This document shows, one piece after another, positions 23,107-28,745 of a DNA stretch of 28,745 nucleotides (positions are counted from its first letter, which is position 1; every line of letters begins with the position of its first letter). The notes beneath the pieces were generated by a model, which was given only the letters and a program-made list of their open reading frames with translations, was not told the DNA's origin and ran no database searches. Origin of the DNA: a virus; IMG/VR virus record IMGVR_UViG_3300032284_000337, positions 1 through 28,745 of that record, one strand, 5' to 3'. Position numbers and translations under genes: made by a program.

Positions 23107-24249
23107 ATGCGCAAATTAATAAACTTATTATTATCAGAAGCACCAGTAGACCTTAAGAAACAGGTTATTAATCTAGTACAACAGACATCAGATCAAGACT
23201 TATTAAACAAGGTTCTAGTTGCACTTAAATCCACCGACCTTTCATCTAAACTTAAAAAAGTATTAAGCACAGACAAAGATGCCAACAAAATGGTAGATAG
23301 ATTGGCTAAACTTATTATTAATGTAGATGGCACTGTGGCTGAAAAAGAAAAATTTGCAGATGATTTTAAATCGGGATTTGTAGATTCTGGTAAGTTATTA
23401 GATGGCAAACAACATACTTTTGATGAGATAATAACCCCAGGTTTTCCACAAAGAGTATTTGCTTTGTTAGCAACAGAACTTACAAGTCAGGGTGTTGGCC
23501 CAGGTGAGGTGGCTTTAGCTGTAATGAGTCCTAATATCAGTCACAGTGGCAGGGCTAGTGGTGGCGGGGACTTACAGATAGATGGCAAAGCAGTAGAAGT
23601 AAAAACCACAGTGAGTAAAGGTGGTAGATGGTCAGATGCCCGTAAAGGTGAACTGAACATGCAGGGCATTAAGAAAGAATTAACCACAGCTCTTGAAGGT
23701 AGTGGCATAGATTTACCACCTAGATTAGGCATTGGATTTTGGCTAACACAGGTACGTCCTTGGCTACAAGAAAATGGTAAAGATATAAAAAAAATAACCC
23801 AAGTAATGGCAGATGGTTTATTCAGTAAAACCAATAACAGTCAATACCAAAAAGCATTAGCAGAGGGTGATGCACAGGCTATACTAGATGCTATCTTACA
23901 GGTTGGTTATGACAATTACAAAGCATACAGTAAATTTGATGGCATGCTAATGATAGATATAAGGGGTGGCGGCACAGCACAATATTTTGGCACATACGAA
24001 GACATGCAGGGTAAAATTAAACCTAGTACAGCATATCTATATGCACCAGAAAGTGAAGCAATGCCACAGGTAGAACTTATAGCAACAGTAGGTGGTAGAG
24101 CAAAGGCATTAACTCCAGGCAAGACGGCGGCTGATAAAGCAGAGATAGACCAAAAGATCAGCGACATAAACAAACCAACTAGGGGCATAAGACCCAAACG
24201 TGCAGAACCTGCCGCTGCCAAAACCAGTTCAGTAAGAAAGAAACGTTGA
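23107..24249 (+). CDS. putative packaged PD-(D/E)XK nuclease with capsid-targeting leader (380 aa)
   Basis: The N-terminus MRKLINLLLSEA resembles the T4 capsid-targeting peptide and ends in LSE|A, a gp21-type cleavage site. Residues 20-100 are helical. A nuclease-like motif follows: SGRASGGGDLQIDGKAVEVK, with D155, then E164-V-K166 (GD-x8-E-x-K), the core of PD-(D/E)XK enzymes. Preceding PGEVALAVMSPN may hold another acidic ligand. After 170 come GRWSDARKGELNMQ, a helical domain, and a core ending with YDNYKAYSKFDGMLMIDIRGG. The C-terminus (about 350-380) is Lys/Arg/Ala-rich and probably binds DNA. It has its own late promoter. Together these suggest a nuclease packed in the head, possibly injected. 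Activity is inferred; no homologue was searched. Confidence 0.55.
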   Translation: MRKLINLLLSEAPVDLKKQVINLVQQTSDQDLLNKVLVALKSTDLSSKLKKVLSTDKDANKMVDRLAKLIINVDGTVAEKEKFADDFKSGFVDSGKLLDGKQHTFDEIITPGFPQRVFALLATELTSQGVGPGEVALAVMSPNISHSGRASGGGDLQIDGKAVEVKTTVSKGGRWSDARKGELNMQGIKKELTTALEGSGIDLPPRLGIGFWLTQVRPWLQENGKDIKKITQVMADGLFSKTNNSQYQKALAEGDAQAILDAILQVGYDNYKAYSKFDGMLMIDIRGGGTAQYFGTYEDMQGKIKPSTAYLYAPESEAMPQVELIATVGGRAKALTPGKTAADKAEIDQKISDINKPTRGIRPKRAEPAAAKTSSVRKKR

Positions 24250-24274
24250 CATTCACAAGCAATTCCGTTATACT
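24246..24274 (+). promoter_or_regulatory. sigma-70 promoter, TTGACA-N17-TATACT
   Basis: TTGACA (24246-24251), 17 bp, TATACT (24269-24274). It overlaps the stop codon of the preceding gene. The predicted start is about 24281, with AAGGGA in the leader before the ATG at 24308. Confidence 0.85.
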
Positions 24275-24307
24275 AGTTATACAAAAATCAGTATAAGGGA
24301 CTATCCA

Positions 24308-24547
24308 ATGAGCACAAAAACATCCGTAGAACTAGTTGATATAGACAGTTGTCTAAGAGCATTTGATGGCAACAGATTTAAGTTAATCCTAGGTGCTGCA
24401 ACACGAGCAAGAGAAATTGCAGGCACAAGGATAATGGCAGAGAAAAACAACGTTAAACAAAAACATCCTAATAAACCAATCGTAACCGCAATGATAGAAA
24501 TAGCAGATGGTAAGATTGGCAAAGAATATCTACAAAAAGTAAGATAA
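24308..24547 (+). CDS. rpoZ-like: RNA polymerase omega subunit-like protein
   Basis: Bacterial omega (RpoZ) clasps the beta-prime subunit of RNA polymerase and helps its assembly. This 79-residue protein (E. coli omega: 91) aligns along most of its length. DIDSCLRAFDGNRFKLILGAATRAREIAG corresponds to the [22 protein letters not shown] region of omega (each about residues 12-40; compare NRFKLILGAATRARE with [15 protein letters not shown]), and NKPIVTAMIEIADGKI corresponds to NDKTTVIALREIEEGLI. Phage omega-like proteins are not part of the classical T4 set. It is driven by a consensus sigma-70 promoter, so it is probably made early, and might change host polymerase for phage transcription. Identity is from recognition only. 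Confidence 0.75.
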   Translation: MSTKTSVELVDIDSCLRAFDGNRFKLILGAATRAREIAGTRIMAEKNNVKQKHPNKPIVTAMIEIADGKIGKEYLQKVR

Positions 24548-24558
24548 AAAGTTGCCGG

Positions 24559-24591
24559 CACTCCGGAGTGTCCCCGTACTGGGTAAGCGGG
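24559..24591 (+). other. GC-rich foldable region before a small gene
   Basis: The palindrome CACTCCGGAGTG (24559-24570) is followed by CCCCG, GGG and CGGG tracts that can pair in alternative ways (CCCG 24573-24576 with CGGG 24588-24591, or CCC with GGG 24581-24583). No U-run follows, so it is not a standard terminator. It lies in the leader of the gene at 24610 and stands out as GC-rich in an AT-rich genome. Confidence 0.4.
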
Positions 24592-24609
24592 ATTAACATA
24601 GAGGAAAAT

Positions 24610-24783
24610 ATGTCTGATAATTTAGAATATGATCAAGAAGCAGCAATAGCAGAATTCTTAGCTAAGGGTGGTGTTATACAGCAGATACCCAGAGGTGTAG
24701 GCAGTGAGCAAGCTACTACTAATTTCTGGGGTACACCCAAGAAAAAAAGCAAAGAAAAACCAGCCGAAACAGATCCAGAATAA
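24610..24783 (+). CDS. small conserved phage protein (57 aa)
   Basis: The start at 24610 is chosen because GAGGAAAAT precedes it; a longer frame from 24568 would run through the GC-rich hairpin region. The product begins MSDNLEYDQEAAIAEFLAKGG, continues VIQQIPRGVGSEQATTNFWG and ends with a Lys/Glu/Pro-rich tail. I recall a similar small protein in marine T4-like phages, of unknown function. It is probably transcribed with the omega-like gene. The stop codon overlaps a late-like AATAAATA motif. Confidence 0.6.
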   Translation: MSDNLEYDQEAAIAEFLAKGGVIQQIPRGVGSEQATTNFWGTPKKKSKEKPAETDPE

Positions 24784-24786
24784 ATA
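24779..24786 (+). promoter_or_regulatory. late-type motif AATAAATA before tRNA pair
   Basis: AATAAATA overlaps the stop codon of the small gene. The predicted start at about 24792 lies 4 bases before tRNA-Thr, so it might drive the tRNA pair late in infection. The motif alone is weak evidence. Confidence 0.4.
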
Positions 24787-24795
24787 GTTTTTCAT

Positions 24796-24871
24796 GCCGG
24801 TTTAGCTCAGCAGGTAGAGCAGCGCACTTGTAATGCGAAGGTCAACAGTTCGATTCCGTTAACCGGCACCA
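24796..24871 (+). tRNA. tRNA-Thr (anticodon TGT)
   Basis: Acceptor GCCGGTT pairs with AACCGGC, discriminator A, and CCA is encoded. The anticodon loop is CTTGTAA, giving TGT for the codon ACA, which is frequent in the phage genes here. D-arm TAGCTCAG and T-loop GTTCGATTC are standard. Confidence 0.95.
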
Positions 24872-24879
24872 CACAACAA

Positions 24880-24964
24880 GCCCTGGTGGTGGAATTGGTA
24901 GACACACTGGTCTTAGAAGCCAGCGATGCGAGTCATGAGAGTTCGAGTCTCTCCTGGGGCACCA
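24880..24964 (+). tRNA. tRNA-Leu (anticodon TAG)
   Basis: Acceptor GCCCTGG with CTGGGGC (two G-U pairs), discriminator A and encoded CCA. Anticodon loop CTTAGAA gives TAG, reading CTA, a common Leu codon in this window. The long variable arm is that of a class II tRNA. T-loop GTTCGAGTC. Confidence 0.93.
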
Positions 24965-24995
24965 AATTCGGTAACATATCTGTAATACCATTATA

Positions 24996-25003
24996 GATAA
25001 ATA
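24996..25003 (+). promoter_or_regulatory. late promoter GATAAATA
   Basis: GATAAATA lies 33 bases before the ATG at 25036, downstream of the tRNA pair. Confidence 0.6.
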
Positions 25004-25035
25004 ACCTTATATAATAATATTAGTTAGGTTTTTCA

Positions 25036-26091
25036 ATGAACAATGTCCTCTTTATTCTTAAAAGAAAAGAAAATTTTAATGCAGATGTAGACAAACACAT
25101 AGGTGTTACTACGGGTCTATATAATTCTGCGAATTTCATGCACCAGATGTTGCGTGATAATGGCATCGACAGTAATATGGAAATCGCAATGGACAACAAC
25201 TGTATTGACAGACTAGTAACCAAACATCGTCCTACACATGTTATTATAGAGGCATTATGGGTAGTGCCTAGCAAATTTATAATCCTATCAAAACTCCATC
25301 CCACTGTAACATGGATTATTAGATTACACAGTGAGATGCCTTTCCTGGCAGGTGAGGGCATAGCAATGGATTGGCTAGGAGATTATGCAGCATTCAAAAA
25401 TATCCTAATAGGCGTAAATGCTCCAAGAATGATGAGTGAAGTAACATTCTATCTACAACATAAATTTAATTGGACAGATGAGCAGACTAAAAGCAAGATC
25501 ATCTATATGCCTAATTATTATCCAACAGATTTTGTTACTAAACCATATCTAGTAGATAGCAAAGACACTGTAGATATTGGTTGTTTTGGTGCAGTCCGTC
25601 CATTAAAAAATCATATGTTACAGGCTATTGCGGCATTAAAGTTTGCTGAAAGTATGGGCAAGAAATTAAATTTCCATATTAACAGTGGTAGGTTAGAAAT
25701 GAAGGGTGAGCCAGTACTACATAATCTAAGAGGTCTTTTCCAACACCTATATGACAAAGGTCATCAATTGATTAGTCATGGTTGGACGCATAGAGATGAA
25801 TTCCTTAAGATAGTTGCTGAAATGGATATTGGCATGCAGGTAAGTTTCAGTGAAACATTTAACATTGTAGGTGCAGATTTTGTTAGTCAAGGTGTGCCAT
25901 TTTTAGGCAGCAGTGAAATACCATGGAGTAGCCCAGAGTTTAACAGTGATCCTGCTAGTAGCCAACATATATATGAAAAACTAAAGTATACGCACGAAAA
26001 CACAGGCAGAAACGTACAGCAGCATCAAGAACTTTTGGCTAAATACGTTACAGAAACCCAATCGATCTGGGTAGAATATTTTAAGGGATAG
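25036..26091 (+). CDS. GT-B type glycosyltransferase-like protein (351 aa)
   Basis: Probably transfers a sugar from a nucleotide-sugar donor. The N-terminal half has a Rossmann-like start (NNVLFILKRKENF) and SANFMHQMLRDNGI, typical of GT-B acceptor domains. The C-terminal half has IGCFGAVRPLKNH near residue 182 (the G-x-x-R/K loop of GT4 enzymes) and SFSETFNIVGADFVSQGVPFLGSSEIPW around 271-298 (quoted in part as SETFNIVGADF), the donor-binding motif. The usual E-x7-E pair is E273-x7-D281 here, so the second acid is Asp. The target (virion protein, host envelope or DNA) cannot be told. Late promoter upstream; no strong ribosome site. Confidence 0.75.
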   Translation: MNNVLFILKRKENFNADVDKHIGVTTGLYNSANFMHQMLRDNGIDSNMEIAMDNNCIDRLVTKHRPTHVIIEALWVVPSKFIILSKLHPTVTWIIRLHSEMPFLAGEGIAMDWLGDYAAFKNILIGVNAPRMMSEVTFYLQHKFNWTDEQTKSKIIYMPNYYPTDFVTKPYLVDSKDTVDIGCFGAVRPLKNHMLQAIAALKFAESMGKKLNFHINSGRLEMKGEPVLHNLRGLFQHLYDKGHQLISHGWTHRDEFLKIVAEMDIGMQVSFSETFNIVGADFVSQGVPFLGSSEIPWSSPEFNSDPASSQHIYEKLKYTHENTGRNVQQHQELLAKYVTETQSIWVEYFKG

Positions 26092-26095
26092 ACAC

Positions 26096-26338
26096 ATGAG
26101 TAAAAAACACCACGTCAAACAACATAAGTGGATTAATGGCATACTTAATATTGTAAGTCACACATTTGAAAGTTTAGAAGATGCTATGGCATTCGTAGAT
26201 CAAAAGCATCAACAACACAATCACAGTTACGGTAAACAACATCAAAGCATGTTTAAACAGCACATGAAGGTATATGACGATGCTGGTCAGATCGTACATG
26301 CAAGTGACAGTATTCCTACTGCTGATAACTACGCCTAA
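26096..26338 (+). CDS. small His-rich protein, first of two paralogues (80 aa)
   Basis: An 80-residue protein with 10 His. It starts 4 bases after the glycosyltransferase stop. It matches the next gene along its length: KKHHVKQHKWINGILNI with LHTVKLHVWFNGLLTI, an -EDAMAFV- helix with -EQAIWSA-, and MKVYDDAGQIVH with VKVYNESQELVY. The likely fold is a small beta-alpha-beta unit. I recall small proteins of the HKVK..WfNG type in marine T4-like phages, with no known role. The His runs may bind metal. Confidence 0.6.
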   Translation: MSKKHHVKQHKWINGILNIVSHTFESLEDAMAFVDQKHQQHNHSYGKQHQSMFKQHMKVYDDAGQIVHASDSIPTADNYA

Positions 26339-26340
26339 TC

Positions 26341-26562
26341 ATGGCTTTACATACTGTTAAACTGCATGTCTGGTTTAATGGTCTATTGACTATACAGGAA
26401 ACTGTATTTGATGACTACGAGCAGGCAATATGGTCTGCCCATGGTCTTATAGAAAATTTTACTAAAAATCATCCACATCTATCAGCTATTGTTAAGGTAT
26501 ATAACGAATCTCAAGAATTAGTGTATACCAATGATTTACCAAAAACACCAACCTACGCTTGA
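26341..26562 (+). CDS. second small paralogue (73 aa)
   Basis: Paralogue of the preceding gene, only 2 bases downstream, sharing the H-x-VK-x-H-x-W-x-NG-x-L start, the central acidic helix and the KVY strand, but with 4 His instead of 10. No Shine-Dalgarno is visible, so translation is probably coupled to the first copy. The stop codon region overlaps the -35 box of the tRNA promoter. Function unknown. Confidence 0.6.
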   Translation: MALHTVKLHVWFNGLLTIQETVFDDYEQAIWSAHGLIENFTKNHPHLSAIVKVYNESQELVYTNDLPKTPTYA

Positions 26563-26587
26563 TATTATAAAACAAATTTGTTATAAT
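26559..26587 (+). promoter_or_regulatory. sigma-70 promoter for tRNA pair, TTGATA-N17-TATAAT
   Basis: TTGATA (26559-26564), 17 bp, TATAAT (26582-26587). The predicted start at about 26594 is only 2 bases before the mature 5' end of tRNA-Ser. Confidence 0.75.
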
Positions 26588-26595
26588 TAACACAT

Positions 26596-26685
26596 GGAGA
26601 GTTGGCCGAGTGGTCGAAGGCAGCGGCTTGCTAAGCCGTCCTCCCAGTAATGGGAGCATAGGTTCGAATCCTATACTCTCCGCCA
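26596..26685 (+). tRNA. tRNA-Ser (anticodon GCT)
   Basis: Acceptor GGAGAGT with ACTCTCC, discriminator G (standard for Ser) and encoded CCA. Anticodon loop TTGCTAA gives GCT, reading AGC/AGT, the favoured Ser codons in the neighbouring genes. The variable arm CTCCCAGTAATGGGAG is a long hairpin, as in class II tRNAs. Confidence 0.95.
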
Positions 26686-26692
26686 ATTTTGT

Positions 26693-26767
26693 CGCGGGGT
26701 GGGGAAGTGGCAACCCGCTAGCCTCATAAGCTAGAGATCGGCGGTTCGAATCCGTCCCCCGCAACCA
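26693..26767 (+). tRNA. tRNA-Met (CAT), initiator-like
   Basis: Acceptor CGCGGGG with CCCCGC-A leaves C1 and A72 unpaired, the hallmark of bacterial formyl-Met initiator tRNA; the end CCCCCGCAACCA is the same as in E. coli fMet tRNA. Loop CTCATAA gives anticodon CAT. The anticodon stem is CTAGC/GCTAG, lacking the three G-C pairs (GGG/CCC) of normal initiators. CCA is encoded. Confidence 0.9.
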
Positions 26768-26792
26768 TAATATTATACCATAGCTGCCCAGC

Positions 26793-26800
26793 CATAAATA
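26793..26800 (+). promoter_or_regulatory. late promoter CATAAATA
   Basis: CATAAATA after the tRNA pair and 22 bases before the TTG start at 26822. Confidence 0.6.
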
Positions 26801-26821
26801 GATACAATACGGATAAATCAA

Positions 26822-27448
26822 TTGAAAAAGAAAAAACTTCTACATGTTGGCTGCGGGCCAAATAACAAAAAGCACACAACTGACTACTTTAATACAGATC
26901 AATGGGAGGAGATACGACTAGATATAGATCGTAAAGTAAAACCCGATATAGTTGGTACTATTACCGATATGCAGGATGTAAAAACTAGATCTGTAGATGC
27001 TATATTTTCTAGTCACAACATAGAACACATATACGCACATGAAGTACCTAAAGCATTAAAGGAATTTAAGAGAGTGCTTAAACCTAATGGTCATGTGCTT
27101 ATTATTTGTCCAGATTTACAGGGAGTTTGTCAGTTAGTGGCGGAAAATAAACTTACTGAAATGATGTATATGTCACCGTTAGGTCCTGTATGCCCTATAG
27201 ACACGCTGTATGGATTTAGAAAAGCATTATCCGAAGGCAATTATTATATGGCACATAAATGTGGATTTACAGCAAGTGCTTTACATGCATCTTTAACTGA
27301 GATTGGGTTTTTAACTAGTGTGGTTATGCGACGTCCACAACCGCATTATGATCTTATAGCTATCGCAACTAAAGAAGAAAAAAGCGAACAAGATATTATG
27401 TCTATATTCTCCTTACATTTTACAGATATACAGTACGTTAAAAAATGA
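26822..27448 (+). CDS. SAM-dependent methyltransferase-like protein (208 aa)
   Basis: Class I methyltransferase fold of the methyltransferase-11 kind: LLHVGCGPNN (residues 6-15, motif I), EIRLDIDRKVKPDIVG (acidic strand 2), VDAIFSSHNIEHIY (motif IV region) and EFKRVLKPNGHVLIICPD (motif VI). The start is taken as TTG at 26822 because motif I begins only a few residues in and no ATG lies upstream in frame; the ribosome site is weak. Target unknown, but the glycosyltransferase gene overlapping its 3' end by 4 bp (ATGA) suggests a shared sugar-modification role. Confidence 0.75.
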   Translation: MKKKKLLHVGCGPNNKKHTTDYFNTDQWEEIRLDIDRKVKPDIVGTITDMQDVKTRSVDAIFSSHNIEHIYAHEVPKALKEFKRVLKPNGHVLIICPDLQGVCQLVAENKLTEMMYMSPLGPVCPIDTLYGFRKALSEGNYYMAHKCGFTASALHASLTEIGFLTSVVMRRPQPHYDLIAIATKEEKSEQDIMSIFSLHFTDIQYVKK

Positions 27449-28308
27449 GCACCGCCGGCGTAGAACCAATAAAAAATCCTAAACTATATACAACAGTGCA
27501 TTATAGTGTTCAAACATGCGATATAGTATATAATAATTTAGCACCCGGTGCGCAGCGCATGGAAAGATTTGCATGTGCAACTAAGGATGAACTAGTTAGA
27601 AAGTGTCTAACGTCTTTCTTTGAATCACTTGAATACTGTGTAACAAAAATTCCGTATAGCCAGCATTATGTTAGGTTTTTTGATGATCACAGTACACCTA
27701 AAACTATTAAGTTTCTAAATAAATTAATAAAAAGATTTAGCAGCGACAACATACACATTGATCTAGTAAACCTTAAGAGGAGAGGCATAATGAACTCCAC
27801 TAAGAACTGTTTTAAATGGATGGATAAATCAGGCAAACAGTTAGTTTACCAAATTCAAGATGATTTTTTATTTAGACCCAACTGTATATTTGAAATGATA
27901 GATATCTTTAATTATGTGCTAAACGAAACAGAGAATCAAGAGCATATTATTGTATTGCCATTCAATGACCCTAGACATTGGTTGGGATATTACAAATATA
28001 AATTAATGCCTCGTATGGTGGTGCCAGGAAGACATCAATATTGGTTAACTGCCTATGATCTACCAAGCGGATTTATGACTAGTGTTGAACAATTCCGTAA
28101 GCACTGGGATCTATACGATGCTTTTTTAAAGATGGATAGTTTTGATCCTATGTTAGAACCAAAAACTATTAATAAGATATGTTATGAATATAGGGCTCAA
28201 GCTCTAAGACCATTTACGACTCTCGCATTTCACATGCAAACAGAATATGAAGAAGATCCCTACACCGACTGGCGCCCATACTGGGACGCAGTACAAGATA
28301 TAAAATAA
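27445..28308 (+). CDS. GT-A/GT2-like glycosyltransferase (287 aa)
   Basis: Probable sugar transferase. VRFFDDHST (about 76-84) suits the start of the nucleotide-sugar domain, and VYQIQDDFLFRPNC (about 134-147) has D139-D140 in the place of the metal-binding DxD motif, followed by a helix and FNDPRHWLG. No membrane segment. It overlaps the methyltransferase gene (ATGA), so the two are co-translated. No clear similarity to T4 DNA glucosyltransferases is seen, so a virion or host-surface glycan is more likely. The reaction is inferred. Confidence 0.6.
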   Translation: MSTAGVEPIKNPKLYTTVHYSVQTCDIVYNNLAPGAQRMERFACATKDELVRKCLTSFFESLEYCVTKIPYSQHYVRFFDDHSTPKTIKFLNKLIKRFSSDNIHIDLVNLKRRGIMNSTKNCFKWMDKSGKQLVYQIQDDFLFRPNCIFEMIDIFNYVLNETENQEHIIVLPFNDPRHWLGYYKYKLMPRMVVPGRHQYWLTAYDLPSGFMTSVEQFRKHWDLYDAFLKMDSFDPMLEPKTINKICYEYRAQALRPFTTLAFHMQTEYEEDPYTDWRPYWDAVQDIK

Positions 28309-28311
28309 TAC

Positions 28312-28340
28312 TTGACTTTACCTAGTAACCACAGTATAAT
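28312..28340 (+). promoter_or_regulatory. sigma-70 promoter, TTGACT-N17-TATAAT
   Basis: TTGACT (28312-28317), 17 bp, TATAAT (28335-28340). The predicted start is G28347, two bases before the closing stem of the structured RNA. It probably drives that RNA and the three tRNAs after it. Confidence 0.85.
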
Positions 28341-28346
28341 ACTATG

Positions 28347-28478
28347 GTAAATTATTAGTGTAGGGTTTTCAGCCAACCAATTTATGATATATGCGGAGTA
28401 ATTCTAGATAGTACCTTCCGACGGGTCATAGCTGCTGGTGCAACAGCAGCACGAGAATCCTACACTAATAGTTTTATA
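28347..28478 (+). ncRNA. structured non-coding RNA in the tRNA cluster
   Basis: A non-protein stretch with a 22-bp closing stem: 28349-28370 pairs with 28453-28474, including the core ATTAGTGTAGGGTTTTC against GAGAATCCTACACTAAT, with three G-U wobbles and no mismatch. Inside are a 7-bp hairpin GCTGCTG/CAGCAGC (28431-28437 with 28444-28450) and a CGGAGTA...TAC-CT-TCCG hairpin (28394-28420, two-base bulge), giving a three-way junction. The 5' end is set by the promoter start and the 3' end by the tRNA-Ile 5' end, where RNase P would cut. No known RNA family fits (not tmRNA, SRP RNA, RNase P RNA or 6S). T4 also has two stable RNAs of unknown function in its tRNA cluster. Confidence 0.75.
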
Positions 28479-28555
28479 GGGCCTTTAGCTCAGTTGGTTA
28501 GAGCAAGCGACTCATAATCGCTGGGTCGCTGGTTCGAGCCCAGCAAGGCCCACCA
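28479..28555 (+). tRNA. tRNA-Ile (CAT, lysidine type, reads ATA)
   Basis: Acceptor GGGCCTT with AAGGCCC, discriminator A, encoded CCA. The anticodon loop is CTCATAA. The anticodon arm and T-arm (GCGACTCATAATCGCT, then GGTCGCTGGTTC) match E. coli tRNA-Ile2 as I recall it, so the CAT anticodon is probably modified to read ATA, rather than this being elongator Met. Confidence 0.85.
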
Positions 28556-28562
28556 AAAATAC

Positions 28563-28639
28563 CTGCCTTTAGCTCAGCTGGATAGAGCAAAGAGCTTCTA
28601 CCTCTTAGGTCAGTGGTTCGAATCCACTAGGGCAGGCCA
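28563..28639 (+). tRNA. tRNA-Arg (anticodon TCT)
   Basis: Acceptor CTGCCTT with AGGGCAG (one T-G pair), discriminator G and encoded CCA. Anticodon stem AAGAG/CTCTT and loop CTTCTAC give TCT for AGA. T-loop GTTCGAATC. Confidence 0.92.
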
Positions 28640-28655
28640 GTAGAACAAGTTTAAG

Positions 28656-28731
28656 GCTCCCATCGTCTAGAGGCCTAGGACACCCGCCTTTCACGCAGGT
28701 AACACGAGTTCGAATCTCGTTGGGAGTACCA
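28656..28731 (+). tRNA. tRNA-Glu (anticodon TTC)
   Basis: Acceptor GCTCCCA with TGGGAGT (first pair G-T), discriminator A and encoded CCA. Loop CTTTCAC gives TTC for GAA. T-loop GTTCGAATC. The last 14 bases of the window after it show no feature. Confidence 0.92.
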
Positions 28732-28745
28732 AATTTGCCCATGTG

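Noticed and set aside
28349-28474. tmRNA, 6S, SRP or RNase P RNA
   Set aside because: No tRNA-like ends with a tag frame, no long bulged rod, no SRP GGAA/GCAG motif, and no RNase P conserved core. It is kept as an unclassified structured RNA.
28479-28555. Elongator tRNA-Met
   Set aside because: The anticodon and T-arms match tRNA-Ile2 (CAT with lysidine) much better; a Met reading remains possible but less likely.
1-28745. CRISPR array, insertion sequence or phage integrase
   Set aside because: No spaced direct repeats, terminal inverted repeats with a transposase, or integrase-like protein were seen; the only tandem repeat is the 15-bp unit in gp32.

Overview
The window is part of the genome of a T4-like (contractile-tailed) bacteriophage of the marine cyanophage/pelagiphage type. 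The evidence is a set of recognisable T4 homologues: neck protein gp13, dNMP kinase gp1, tail sheath gp18, tail tube gp19, head-completion nuclease gp4, small and large terminase gp16 and gp17, single-strand binding protein gp32, UvsX and UvsY. Many genes are also preceded by T4-type late promoters (TATAAATA or CATAAATA). The DNA is AT-rich and tightly packed, with stop/start overlaps, and almost everything reads on the + strand. Several strong promoters match the E. coli sigma-70 consensus (TTGACA, 17 bp, TATAAT), so the host RNA polymerase probably has a standard housekeeping sigma factor. The host itself cannot be named from the sequence.

Layout. 1-500 (-): start of a virion protein gene cut by the window edge. 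500-2081: two genes of unknown function, each with its own sigma-70 promoter. 2135-4083: gp13, dNMP kinase and an HNH nuclease gene on the opposite strand. 4185-10919: tail and packaging genes (gp18, gp19, a tube-like baseplate protein, a small conserved protein, gp4, gp16). 10965-18915: a block of probable internal-head proteins around the large terminase. 19083-22169: gp32-UvsX-UvsY recombination/replication genes with two small genes. 22162-24783: a methyltransferase, a capsid-targeted nuclease candidate, an RNA polymerase omega-like protein and a small protein. 24796-28731: seven tRNA genes in three groups, interleaved with two glycosyltransferase-like genes, a second methyltransferase, a pair of small paralogues and a structured RNA of about 130 nt.

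How the parts fit. Five proteins (genes at 10965, 13939, 14749, 17017 and 23107) begin with a 10-12 residue peptide like the capsid-targeting sequence of T4 internal proteins, ending in an L/I/F-x-E|A site of the kind cut by the prohead protease gp21. They are therefore probably packed inside the head and may be injected with the DNA. One carries a PD-(D/E)XK-type nuclease motif. The neighbouring 782-residue protein has three Cys-rich clusters and many L-x-E sites, and looks like a chain of cleavable modules.

The most notable items are: the injected-nuclease candidate; the head-protein set; the phage omega subunit with a consensus promoter; a structured RNA with a 22-bp closing stem that starts at its predicted transcription start and ends at a tRNA; an initiator-like tRNA; and late promoters placed so that the predicted transcript starts at or within a few bases of the start codon.
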